Assembly (NCBI GenBank): GCA_024642265.1
Contig: JAHEBL010000013.1
Coordinates: 17,876 to 59,546 of the forward strand
Direction: 5' to 3'
DNA: 41,671 nucleotides
DNA from: Haliea sp.
GTDB taxonomy: Bacteria > Pseudomonadota > Gammaproteobacteria > Pseudomonadales > Halieaceae
Part shown: one piece after another, positions 1 to 7,677 of the stretch
Numbering within the stretch: position 1 is the stretch's first letter
Layout of the letters: the number at the start of each line of letters is the position of its first letter
Notes under the pieces: model-generated
The model's input: only the letters and a program-made list of their open reading frames with translations
What the model was told of the DNA's origin: nothing
Database searches by the model: none
Position numbers and translations under genes: made by a program

Positions 1-3
1 GTA

Positions 4-202
4 GCCTGAAGGCCGAGGCTCCGCGGTAGGACGTAAAGCCCGCCGAGCGAAGGCGGATTTTCAGGGGTTGGAGGGCCATGGATGGCCCGGAAAGCCCGGC
101 TGAGCATGGATGCGAATCCGGGCGGGCCCCTGAAAATTTGCCGTAGCGAGGGAAGCCGAAGGCCGGGCGCCCCGGTCTACCGCGGAGCCTCGGCCTTCAG
201 GC
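4..202. repeat. Nested inverted-repeat element upstream of ahcY
   Basis: A 26-base arm at 4-29 is exactly complementary to 177-202. Inside it a second pair, 57-67 with 127-137 (core TTTTCAGGGG / CCCCTGAAAA), encloses two hairpins. The first (73-88) is GGGCC-ATGGAT-GGCCC. The second (95-122) has outer arms CCCGG / CCGGG and a GC-ATGGAT-GC tip. Two further small stems lie on the flanks: CCGCC / GGCGG near 40-56, and a CCGG-type palindrome near 160-175. The whole can fold as one long branched stem on either strand. On the + strand both tips read CATGGATG, which fits the CANGGANG core known for CsrA/RsmA sites. No open reading frame there looks real. It could be a dispersed intergenic repeat, a structured RNA or a bidirectional terminator-like structure. 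No U-tract follows either outer arm. The structure is read directly; any function is inference. Confidence 0.75.
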
Positions 203-265
203 GACGCGATTAAGAACATCGATATATTTTTAAACAGAAACGGAATGTAAACCGAGGAAACCAAC

Positions 266-1657
266 ATGAGCACAGCAGAAAAACTGGCAACAAAGCAGGA
301 CTACAAAGTAGCCGATATCAGCCTGGCAGGCTGGGGCCGCAGGGAGCTGGACATCGCCGAGGGCGAGATGCCCGCACTGATGGCGATGCGCGCCAAGTAC
401 CGCGAGAGCAAACCGCTGGCGGGAGCAAAAATACTGGGCTGTATTCACATGACCATCCAGACCGGTGTGCTGATAGAGACGCTGGTGGAACTGGGCGCCG
501 AAGTGCGCTGGTCATCGTGCAACATCTTCTCAACCCAGGACCACGCAGCTGCGGCCGTCGCCGCTGCCGGCATACCCGTGTATGCCTGGAAAGGTGAGAC
601 CGAGGAAGAGTACGACTGGTGCCTCGAACAGACAATCCTCAAGGACGGGGAACCCTGGGACGCCAACATGGTGCTGGACGACGGCGGCGACCTGACCGGC
701 ATGCTGCACGAGAAATACCCGGCCATGCTGGAGAAGATCCACGGCGTCACCGAGGAGACCACCACCGGTGTCCACCGCCTGCTGGAAATGCTGAAACAGG
801 GGACCCTGAAGATCCCCGCGGTAAACGTCAACGACTCGGTAACCAAGTCCAAGAATGACAACAAATACGGCTGCCGCCACAGCCTCAATGACGCTATCAA
901 GCGCGGCACCGATCACCTGCTGGCCGGCAAGAAGGCGCTGGTGATCGGCTACGGCGACGTCGGCAAGGGCTCCGCCCAGTCACTGCGCCAGGAAGGCATG
1001 ATCGTGCGCATCACCGAGATTGACCCCATCTGTGCGATGCAGGCCTGCATGGACGGCTTCGAAGTGGTTTCACCCTTTGTGAACGGTGTTAACGACGGCA
1101 CCGAGGCGAGCATCAACCGGGACGTGATGGGCAACATCGACATCCTGGTTACCGCCACCGGCAATTTCAACGTCTGCGACGCCAACATGCTCAAGTCCCT
1201 CAAGAGCGGGGCGGTGGTTTGCAACATCGGCCACTTCGACAACGAAATCGACACCGCATTCATGCGCCGTAACTGGGAGTGGGAGGAAGTAAAACCGCAG
1301 GTACACAAGGTGTTCCGCGACCAGGCCAACAACGACCACCTGATCCTGCTGTCCGAGGGTCGCCTGGTCAACCTGGGCAACGCCACCGGTCACCCCTCGC
1401 GCATCATGGACGGCTCCTTCGCCAACCAGGTGCTGGCGCAGATTTACCTGTACGAGCGCAAGTTCGCCGACCTCGAGAAGAATATGAAGCCCGCGGCATT
1501 GAAAGTGGAAGTACTGCCCAAGATCCTGGACGAGGAAGTCGCGGCCCACATGGTGAACGGCTTCGGCGCCGTGCTTACACGCCTCACCCCCGAGCAGGCG
1601 GAATATATCAACGTCAGTGTCGATGGCCCCTACAAGCCAGAAGACTACAAGTACTAG
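266..1657 (+). CDS. ahcY: Adenosylhomocysteinase (S-adenosylhomocysteine hydrolase)
   Basis: AhcY reversibly cleaves S-adenosylhomocysteine to adenosine and homocysteine in the cytoplasm, removing the product inhibitor of methyltransferases and feeding the methyl cycle. The protein has 463 residues, the usual length for the proteobacterial form. The substrate and cofactor region [14 protein letters not shown] lies near residues 189-202. The NAD-binding loop GYGDVGKG is near 228-235, and the protein ends in the family-typical YKY tail that reaches the partner subunit's NAD site. The ATG is preceded by GAGGAA at good spacing. metF follows 12 bases after the stop, so the two are probably co-transcribed and both serve methionine and one-carbon recycling. 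The 265 bases upstream hold the nested inverted repeat. I looked for the conserved core of the SAH riboswitch there and did not find it. Confidence 0.98.
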   Translation: MSTAEKLATKQDYKVADISLAGWGRRELDIAEGEMPALMAMRAKYRESKPLAGAKILGCIHMTIQTGVLIETLVELGAEVRWSSCNIFSTQDHAAAAVAAAGIPVYAWKGETEEEYDWCLEQTILKDGEPWDANMVLDDGGDLTGMLHEKYPAMLEKIHGVTEETTTGVHRLLEMLKQGTLKIPAVNVNDSVTKSKNDNKYGCRHSLNDAIKRGTDHLLAGKKALVIGYGDVGKGSAQSLRQEGMIVRITEIDPICAMQACMDGFEVVSPFVNGVNDGTEASINRDVMGNIDILVTATGNFNVCDANMLKSLKSGAVVCNIGHFDNEIDTAFMRRNWEWEEVKPQVHKVFRDQANNDHLILLSEGRLVNLGNATGHPSRIMDGSFANQVLAQIYLYERKFADLEKNMKPAALKVEVLPKILDEEVAAHMVNGFGAVLTRLTPEQAEYINVSVDGPYKPEDYKY

Positions 1658-1669
1658 GACAGCCGCGTC

Positions 1670-2509
1670 ATGCCCAGCAAGACACCGAGAATCAGCTTTG
1701 AATACTTCCCTCCCAGGACCGCGGAGGGCAAGCGCAAGCTGTTGCAGGAAACCACGCCGGCCCTGAACGCACTGGACCCGGCGTTTTTCTCAGTCACCTA
1801 CGGTGCCGGGGGCACTACCCGCGACAGCACGCTGGGGGTGGTGTCGGCCATCAGGGAAGACGGTATCGATGTCGCGCCGCATCTGAGCTTCGGCGGCGAT
1901 GACGGCCGGGCCATCGGCGAGCTGGTGGATGCCTATGTGGCGCGCGGTATCAAGCGCCTGGTGGCCTTGCGGGGCGATATGCCCTCGGGGATGGGCGGCT
2001 CATCCCAGCTCGTATACGCCAATGAACTGGTGGCGTTCATACGCGAACGCACCGGCGATCACTTCGAGATCGAGGTGGCCGCCTACCCGGAAATTCACCC
2101 CGAGGCTAAAAGCTACGACAGCGACATTCGCTACCTCAAGGGCAAACTGGATGCCGGGGCCAACGCCGCCATCACCCAGTACTTCTTCAATGTGGAGGCG
2201 TATTTCTACTTCCTTGACCAGTGCGCGGCGGCCGGTATCAGCAAACCGGTCTACGCCGGCATCATGCCAATCATCAACTTTGCCAACCTCGCGCGCTTCT
2301 CCCGCAACTGCGGCGCGGAGATACCGCGCTGGATCTGCCAGCGTGTCGAAGGCTATGGCGATGACCAGGAGAGCATCCGCAAATTCGGCATCGAGGTCGT
2401 CACCCAGCTGTGCCAGACACTGCTGGACAGCGGCGCCCCTGGCATCCATTTTTACACCATGAACCAGGTGGACCCCACTCGCGAAATCTGTCGCAACCTG
2501 GGCCTGTAG
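1670..2509 (+). CDS. metF: Methylenetetrahydrofolate reductase
   Basis: MetF is a flavin enzyme that reduces 5,10-methylene-tetrahydrofolate to 5-methyl-tetrahydrofolate, the methyl donor for homocysteine remethylation. The 279 residues match a single-domain bacterial MTHFR barrel. The N-terminal signature FEYFPPR (about residues 4-13) carries the conserved catalytic glutamate, and the VALRGDMP loop near residue 100 carries the aspartate that contacts FAD. YFFNVEAYFYF and GIMPI further on are also typical. The gene starts with ATG 12 bases after ahcY, and rsmE begins 10 bases after its stop, so ahcY-metF-rsmE looks like one transcription unit. Pairing with ahcY is common in Pseudomonas relatives and links homocysteine production with its methylation. 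Confidence 0.97.
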   Translation: MPSKTPRISFEYFPPRTAEGKRKLLQETTPALNALDPAFFSVTYGAGGTTRDSTLGVVSAIREDGIDVAPHLSFGGDDGRAIGELVDAYVARGIKRLVALRGDMPSGMGGSSQLVYANELVAFIRERTGDHFEIEVAAYPEIHPEAKSYDSDIRYLKGKLDAGANAAITQYFFNVEAYFYFLDQCAAAGISKPVYAGIMPIINFANLARFSRNCGAEIPRWICQRVEGYGDDQESIRKFGIEVVTQLCQTLLDSGAPGIHFYTMNQVDPTREICRNLGL

Positions 2510-2519
2510 CCCCAGCCTG

Positions 2520-3263
2520 ATGCGCATACCGCGGATTTACACCGGGCAGGAACTGCAGGCCAATGCGGACCTGGTGCTCGAGCCCGGTCCCAGTCAGCAC
2601 CTGTCCAGGGTACTGCGCATGAAAGTCGGAGACGCCCTGGTGCTTTTCAACGGCAGCGGCGGTCAGTACCCGGCCACGATCAGCGCGATCGACAGAAAGT
2701 CGGTGGTAGTCGCCTGCGCAGCCCTGGAGGCAGTGGAGTGCGAGTCGCCCCTGTACCTGCAGCTGGGTATTGCCGTGTCGCGGGGGGAGAGAATGGACTG
2801 GGTGGTGCAAAAAGCCACCGAACTCGGGGTCGCCTGCATCGCACCGCTGGTCAGTGAGCGCACCGAGGTCAAGCTGGGCGCGGAACGGGGTGAAAAGAAG
2901 TTGCGGCACTGGCAACAGGTCGCCACCAGCGCCTGCGAGCAGTGCGGCCGCAACCGGCTGCCACAGGTACTGCCACCGCAACCGCTCGAGCACTGGTTAA
3001 AGACCGTGCAGGCGGACGTTCGACTGGTATTACACCACACCGCAGGCAACACCGATCCGGGCTCGTCCATGCCGGCCAGTGTCGCCCTGCTGGTCGGACC
3101 GGAGGGTGGCCTCGGGGAGTCGGAGATTCACTCAGCCGGGCAGGCCGGTTTCGTCTCCCTGCAACTGGGGCCGCGCATTTTGCGCACTGAAACGGCGCCC
3201 CTGGCTGCTATAGCGATTTTGCAGGCGCGCTGGGGTGATATGGCTGGCCCCGGCGCAGACTGA
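2520..3263 (+). CDS. rsmE: 16S rRNA (uracil(1498)-N(3))-methyltransferase
   Basis: RsmE is a SPOUT-class methyltransferase that uses S-adenosylmethionine to methylate U1498 of 16S rRNA in the small subunit. The protein has 247 residues, normal for the family. It opens with RIPRIYTG and the RVLRMKVGD segment of the N-terminal PUA-like domain. The knotted C-terminal SAM site is shown by LLVGPEGGLGESE (about residues 190-202) and LGPRILRTETAPLAAI (about 217-232). It follows metF by 10 bases on the same strand. The link to the methyl cycle genes is probably only co-transcription. It converges with the hydrolase gene, leaving 16 bases between stops with no clear terminator. Confidence 0.96.
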   Translation: MRIPRIYTGQELQANADLVLEPGPSQHLSRVLRMKVGDALVLFNGSGGQYPATISAIDRKSVVVACAALEAVECESPLYLQLGIAVSRGERMDWVVQKATELGVACIAPLVSERTEVKLGAERGEKKLRHWQQVATSACEQCGRNRLPQVLPPQPLEHWLKTVQADVRLVLHHTAGNTDPGSSMPASVALLVGPEGGLGESEIHSAGQAGFVSLQLGPRILRTETAPLAAIAILQARWGDMAGPGAD

Positions 3264-3279
3264 GGCGCTCCCAAACCGG

Positions 3280-4560
3280 CTAGGTAGCTGGCTGGGTAGC
3301 GCTTGCGCCCTGTTGCTGTCGCAGCCAATCGGCGTGGCACCACTCCAGGAAATGACCCACAGCGTTGACGGTGTGGTCGGTTCGCACTGAGTGGAAAATC
3401 TCGAAGGCATGCTGCGCTCCCGGCAATTCCGCGTAGGCAACCGGCTGGCTCGCGACAGCCTGCAGGGCCGACACGAATGTCCGCGCCTCCTCTACCCAGA
3501 CCAGCGAATCATGGGTGCCCTGGATTACGAACATGGGGGGCGCATCAGCCGAGATATGGTCCAGTGGTGACGCCGATTGCCACAGCTCCTGGTTCTCTTC
3601 CAGCGTGCACTGCATCACCCGGTCCGCCACCATCTGCTCCATCGACATCCCGGGGCGGATCTTGTACCGGTCGAGGAAGTCATACACGCCATAAAACGGC
3701 ACCGCCGCCTGCAGCGTGGTATCCGCCTGCTCGAAGCCGGGCTGCCATTCTCCATGGTTGGGCGTCAGCGCCGCCAGACTGCTCAGGTGACCACCGGCAG
3801 AGCCGCCGGTAATAGCAATATAGTCCGGGTTGCCGCCGTATTCGGCTATATTTTCCCTGACCCAGGCTATGGCTTTCTTCACATCGATGATATGGGCCGG
3901 GAACGCCGCTCTCGGACTGAGGCGGTAGTTGATCGCAACACACAGCCAGCCACGTTGAGCCATGTGATACATCAACGGCAGCGCCTGCTGCTCTTTCTCA
4001 CCAATCATCCAGGCCCCGCCATGCACCTGCAAGAGGACAGGAAAACCGCCCTCGCGCGGCTCCTGCGGGTGGTAAATATCCAGCAGGTTGCGCTTGCCCG
4101 CACCGCCGTAGCTGATGTGGCTGTGCCGGCGCACTCCCTGTCGCTTGTAGCGAAATGGCAGCAGCCAGTGCCTGGCGACTATATCGTCAACCAGCACCCG
4201 CTGGCGGTCGACAGGAATGTCGCTGCGATAATCCTGTCCCAGGGCCCGGCGCAGTGCAGAGAGAGTGTAGCGCGGCGTATCCATTGCCTGGCAGTGCAGG
4301 TAAACCAGGCCGAGCCAGGACAGGGTGAAAACACCCAGCCCCGCCTGCGCCAGCGGGTCGGACAGGCCACCACTGAAGGCCAGCAGTGCGGTCAGGGCCA
4401 CCTGCCATATCAGGTGAATCAGGGCCATCTCGCCGCTTAGCCAGGCAGTAACGAAATACATTGGCACCAGCCAGTAGAGCCTGCGGCCCTTGATGACGGC
4501 ACTTGCGGTGCAAGCCAGGCTCACCACCGCCAGAAAAAAATACACTCCCGCCCAACTCAT
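3280..4560 (-). CDS. Membrane-anchored alpha/beta hydrolase (esterase/lipase type)
   Basis: The first roughly 120 residues hold several hydrophobic stretches (around GVYFFLAVVSLACTA, YWLVPMYFVTAWL, LIWQVALTALLAF and AGLGVFTLSWLGLVYL), likely three or four membrane helices. An alpha/beta-hydrolase domain follows. HGGAW near residue 180 matches the oxyanion-hole HGG motif of hormone-sensitive-lipase-like and BD-FAE esterases. GGSAGG near 252 carries the nucleophile serine, and THDSLVW and AQHAF near the end are candidate positions for the acid and histidine. I chose the ATG at 4560 (426 residues), which has GGAG a few bases upstream; a TTG seven codons earlier is also open. The substrate cannot be read from sequence. 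It stands alone, divergent from gshB. Confidence 0.85.
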   Translation of the reverse strand: MSWAGVYFFLAVVSLACTASAVIKGRRLYWLVPMYFVTAWLSGEMALIHLIWQVALTALLAFSGGLSDPLAQAGLGVFTLSWLGLVYLHCQAMDTPRYTLSALRRALGQDYRSDIPVDRQRVLVDDIVARHWLLPFRYKRQGVRRHSHISYGGAGKRNLLDIYHPQEPREGGFPVLLQVHGGAWMIGEKEQQALPLMYHMAQRGWLCVAINYRLSPRAAFPAHIIDVKKAIAWVRENIAEYGGNPDYIAITGGSAGGHLSSLAALTPNHGEWQPGFEQADTTLQAAVPFYGVYDFLDRYKIRPGMSMEQMVADRVMQCTLEENQELWQSASPLDHISADAPPMFVIQGTHDSLVWVEEARTFVSALQAVASQPVAYAELPGAQHAFEIFHSVRTDHTVNAVGHFLEWCHADWLRQQQGASATQPAT

Positions 4561-4716
4561 ACCGCTCTCCAGTCCAGTCAATAATCTCAGCGGGGCCTAT
4601 TCTAATGCAATTTCCGGTGAGCGCACTCCCTGCATTCGGATCGCGCTTGCGCCTGCCAACACCTTTGCGTAAGTTAGGCCCCCAACAGGTACCCGTATCG
4701 GCAATCAGGTAAAGAT

Positions 4717-5673
4717 ATGACGTTAAAACTGGGCGTGGTGATGGACCCTATCGCCGACATCAATTACAAGAAGGACAGCACCCTCGCGATGCTGTGGGCC
4801 GCACAGGACAGGGACTGGCAGCTTTATTACATGGAGCAGACCGACCTGTATCTCGAGCAGGGTGTGGCCCGGGCCAGTATGGCGCCCCTGAAGGTGTTCC
4901 ATGACCCGGAGAGCTGGTTTGCGCTGGAGCAGCGCGAGGACCGCCCGCTGGCCGAGCTGGACGTAATCCTGATGCGCAAGGACCCGCCCTTTGACAACGA
5001 GTTCGTATACAGCACCTACATACTCGAACAGGCGGAGCGCCAGGGCACCCTGGTGGTGAACCGCTGCCAGAGCCTGCGCGACTGCAACGAAAAGATTTTC
5101 GCAACGCAGTTTCCACAGTGTTGCCCGCCGGTGCTGGTGAGCGCCGATGCGGCTCGCCTGAAAGCTTTTCACAAGCAATACCAGGACGTGATCTTCAAAC
5201 CGCTGGACGGCATGGGTGGAACCGGTATTTTCCGGGTCAGGCTGGATGACCCCAATATCAGTGTAATCCTGGAGTTACTGACCGATCACGGTCGCGTCAC
5301 CATCATGGCCCAGCGCTTCATCCCCGAAATAACCCAGGGCGACAAGCGCATACTCATGATAAACGGGGAGCCGGTGCCCTACTGCCTGGCGCGGGTTCCC
5401 GAGGTTGGAGAGACCCGCGGCAACCTGGCGGCCGGCGGCTCCGGCCGGCCCCAGCCCCTGACTGATCGCGACCAGTGGATCGCCGCCCAGGTCGGCCCTG
5501 TGCTGCGTGAAAAAGGTTTGCTGTTCGTGGGGCTGGACATCATCGGCGACTATCTCACAGAGATAAATGTCACCAGCCCGACCTGTATTCGCGAGATCGA
5601 CGGCGGCTATGACCTGGATATTGGCGGCCAGCTGATGGACTGCATAGCGCAGGAACTGGCAACAAGGTCCTGA
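4717..5673 (+). CDS. gshB: Glutathione synthetase
   Basis: GshB is an ATP-grasp ligase that joins gamma-glutamylcysteine and glycine to give glutathione in the cytoplasm. The 318 residues match the proteobacterial tetrameric form. The N-terminal KLGVVMDPIADINYKKDST segment is highly typical. The glycine-rich ATP loop KPLDGMGGTGIFR lies near residues 161-173, and the C-terminal EINVTSPTCIREI (about 281-293) supplies metal and nucleotide contacts. The ATG follows AGGTAA. The next gene, a TonB-like protein, starts 32 bases downstream, and the series gshB-tonB-yqgE-ruvX matches the order I know from Pseudomonas. The 156-base divergent spacer upstream holds only a weak promoter candidate. Confidence 0.97.
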   Translation: MTLKLGVVMDPIADINYKKDSTLAMLWAAQDRDWQLYYMEQTDLYLEQGVARASMAPLKVFHDPESWFALEQREDRPLAELDVILMRKDPPFDNEFVYSTYILEQAERQGTLVVNRCQSLRDCNEKIFATQFPQCCPPVLVSADAARLKAFHKQYQDVIFKPLDGMGGTGIFRVRLDDPNISVILELLTDHGRVTIMAQRFIPEITQGDKRILMINGEPVPYCLARVPEVGETRGNLAAGGSGRPQPLTDRDQWIAAQVGPVLREKGLLFVGLDIIGDYLTEINVTSPTCIREIDGGYDLDIGGQLMDCIAQELATRS

Positions 5674-5705
5674 CAGCTGCAGTTCTGCGCGGGTAAACTG
5701 TCCCG

Positions 5706-6566
5706 ATGTATTACCTGGATGCAGATTTCGGCCACAGCAGCCGCATGCGCAACGCCATATTGCTGGCGATCGCGCTGCATGCGGCATTGCTGCTGGGTGT
5801 CGCTTTCAAATCCGGCTCCAGCCCCTACCATGCACCCCAGATAGAGGTCACCCTGGCCACGAGGCCAACCACTTCTGCACCCAGCGAGGCCCTCCACATC
5901 GCCCAGGCCAACCAGGAAGGCGGCGGTGCCGCCGCCGAGCTCGACCAGCTCACCAGCCCCAACAACGAGTTGTCCGGCGATGGCGAGCCCGGACCGCAGG
6001 CGCTCTTGCGCCCACAGGATGCCCCCGATAACCCGCGCAGGGAGGCGGTGACCACCGCCGCCGCTGCCGAGCGGGCGATTACTTCGGAACAGCCGGAAAT
6101 GGAGCAGTTACCACTGCTGGGCCTCAGCCCGGAGGTCGACAAACTGACCCGGGAGCTGGCCAGCCTGGAGGCAGAGCTGGACGAACAGAGCCGCAACTAC
6201 GCGCAGATGCCAAGGGTGAGGCGGCTGACTTCGGTTGCTGCAAGGGAATCGGTGGACGCCGCCTACCTTATGGACTGGCGCCGCAGGGTCGAGGCGGTGG
6301 GCAACAAGTATTACCCGGAGGCCTCGGTTCGCTATGGCCTGTACGGCAAGCTGCGCCTGTTGGTGGTGATTCGTGCCGATGGCAGCCTGCACGATATCCG
6401 CGTGCTGTCTTCCTCCGGTTATGCCGTGCTGGACGAGGCCGCCATCAAGATCGTGCGCATGGCAGCACCTTATGCCCCTTTCCCCGCCGAACTCAGGGCC
6501 ACTACAGACCGGCTCGAGATCATTCGAACATGGCAATTCCAGGAAAACCGGCTAAGCTCCCAGTAG
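5706..6566 (+). CDS. TonB-family energy transducer-like protein (TonB3 type)
   Basis: The 286-residue protein has a short cytoplasmic start, one membrane helix at about residues 16-34 (NAILLAIALHAALLLGVAF), a long periplasmic section and a C-terminal TonB domain. That domain is visible in YYPEASVRYGLYGKLRLLVV, IRADGSLHDIRVL, SSSGYAVLDEAAIKIVR and a final IIRTWQF. The linker lacks the EP/KP repeats of classical TonB. It is Ala/Gly/Glu-rich, with a predicted coiled stretch at LTRELASLEAELDEQ. No exbB or exbD lies near. The position between gshB and yqgE matches TonB3 of Pseudomonas aeruginosa, reported to be needed for type IV pilus assembly and twitching. A pilus-related rather than siderophore role is therefore the better guess, but it is inference. 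Confidence 0.85.
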   Translation: MYYLDADFGHSSRMRNAILLAIALHAALLLGVAFKSGSSPYHAPQIEVTLATRPTTSAPSEALHIAQANQEGGGAAAELDQLTSPNNELSGDGEPGPQALLRPQDAPDNPRREAVTTAAAAERAITSEQPEMEQLPLLGLSPEVDKLTRELASLEAELDEQSRNYAQMPRVRRLTSVAARESVDAAYLMDWRRRVEAVGNKYYPEASVRYGLYGKLRLLVVIRADGSLHDIRVLSSSGYAVLDEAAIKIVRMAAPYAPFPAELRATTDRLEIIRTWQFQENRLSSQ

Positions 6567-6635
6567 AGTCCGTGGTACCAAAGGCGGCTTCTTACCAGGC
6601 TTGACAGAGCCGGTCCAGGAGGGGACCTTTACGTT

Positions 6636-7226
6636 ATGTCCGGACGATTTTCGGTAAACACAGCCAAAAGCAGCGACTGCCTGCGAGACCATTTCCTGCT
6701 GGCCATGCCGGGCCTGTCGGAGGGCATCTTTTCCCAGAGTATTACCTACATCTGCGAACACGGCGAAAGTGGCGCGATGGGTATCGTCATCAACCAGCCG
6801 CTGGACCTCACCGTCGCGGAGATTTTCGAACACCTGGAGATCACCCCCCGCAAGGATTTTTCCCGGGAAGCGGTAATGGCCGGTGGCCCGGTTCAGATCG
6901 ACCATGGCTTTGTGCTGCACCGCAATTGCGCCACGGCCTGGGAATCCAGCCTGAAAGTGACCCCCGAGATCACCCTCACTACCTCCTGTGACATCCTGCG
7001 GGCCATAGCCGGCAACGAAGGCCCGGCGGATCACCTGATCGCGCTCGGCTATGCCGGCTGGGCTGCCGGTCAGCTGGAACAGGAATTGAGCGACAACAGC
7101 TGGCTCACCCTGCCCGCCAACGGCGATATTATTTTCAGGACCGCGCCCGAGCGACGCCTGGGGGCTGCCGCCGCCCTGTTGGGCATAGACATGAACCTGA
7201 TTTCCGGCGAGGCGGGACACGCCTGA
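6636..7226 (+). CDS. yqgE: YqgE/AlgH family protein
   Basis: This is a 196-residue member of the UPF0301 (YqgE/AlgH) family. The family's biochemical role is not settled, although Pseudomonas AlgH has been linked to alginate regulation. Family signatures are HFLLAMPGLSEGIFSQS near residue 20, ICEHGESGAMGIVINQP, GGPVQIDHGFVLH, and GYAGWAAGQLEQEL near 135-150. The ATG is preceded by an unusually strong purine run, AGGAGGGG, about 11 bases upstream. ruvX begins 10 bases after the stop, and pairing with ruvX is widespread in Proteobacteria. No signal peptide is seen, so it is probably cytoplasmic. Confidence 0.94.
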   Translation: MSGRFSVNTAKSSDCLRDHFLLAMPGLSEGIFSQSITYICEHGESGAMGIVINQPLDLTVAEIFEHLEITPRKDFSREAVMAGGPVQIDHGFVLHRNCATAWESSLKVTPEITLTTSCDILRAIAGNEGPADHLIALGYAGWAAGQLEQELSDNSWLTLPANGDIIFRTAPERRLGAAAALLGIDMNLISGEAGHA

Positions 7227-7236
7227 ACGACTGCCG

Positions 7237-7677
7237 GTGACCTCCCCCGTTCGCACAGTGATGGCGTTTGACTTCGGCCTGCGCCAGATAGGGGTTGCCG
7301 TTGGCAACTGCCTGCTGCGCACCTCCCAACCACTGGCCATCATCAGGGCCAGGGATGGTGTGCCTGACTGGCCAGGGCTCGAACAACTCCTGCAGGAATG
7401 GCAGCCGGACCTGCTGGTGGTGGGTGATCCCCTGAACATGGACGGCAGCGACAGCGAGCTGTGCCATCGGGCCCGCAAGTTCGCGCGCCGCCTGCATGGG
7501 CGCACGGGCCTGCCTGTCGAACTGGTGGACGAGCGGCTGACCAGTTTCGAAGCGAAGCAGATCAGCCGGGAGCGGGGTCACAAGGGGAACTACACGCGCC
7601 AGCCCGTGGACAGCCACGCCGCGGAGCTGGTGCTGCAAAGCTGGCTGGACAGTCTTGACGAGGCAGCCAGCCTCTAG
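7237..7677 (+). CDS. ruvX: Holliday junction resolvase-like protein RuvX (YqgF)
   Basis: RuvX/YqgF has an RNase H-like fold and is known from E. coli as a pre-16S rRNA 5'-end processing nuclease; related proteins resolve Holliday junctions. The 146 residues contain MAFDFGLRQIGVAVG with the first catalytic aspartate, VVGDPLNMDGS, LVDERLTSFEA with the acidic centre, and VDSHAAELVLQ with the last conserved aspartate. I chose the GTG at 7237, which gives the usual short N-terminal tail before the first strand; a GTG at 7258 and an ATG at 7261 are also in frame. It closes the gshB-yqgE-ruvX run. Its stop overlaps the pilU stop on the other strand by four bases. The pyrR-pyrB-pyrC genes that follow ruvX in Pseudomonas are absent. 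Confidence 0.94.
   Translation: MTSPVRTVMAFDFGLRQIGVAVGNCLLRTSQPLAIIRARDGVPDWPGLEQLLQEWQPDLLVVGDPLNMDGSDSELCHRARKFARRLHGRTGLPVELVDERLTSFEAKQISRERGHKGNYTRQPVDSHAAELVLQSWLDSLDEAASL

Noticed and set aside
1-265. SAH riboswitch upstream of ahcY
   Set aside because: SAH riboswitches often precede ahcY in Proteobacteria, but the conserved core sequences of that class are not present here; the structure found is a simple nested inverted repeat.
61-273. Open frames across the palindromic element
   Set aside because: They run through the inverted repeat arms and show no protein-like composition or ribosome site.
3477-4440. Long + strand open frames opposite the hydrolase gene
   Set aside because: They are shadows of the GC-rich hydrolase gene; they have no recognisable domain, while the minus strand shows clear catalytic motifs.
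6601-6629. Promoter for yqgE with TTGACA at 6601
   Set aside because: The -35 is perfect but nothing like a -10 is found 16-18 bases downstream, and the region overlaps the ribosome site.
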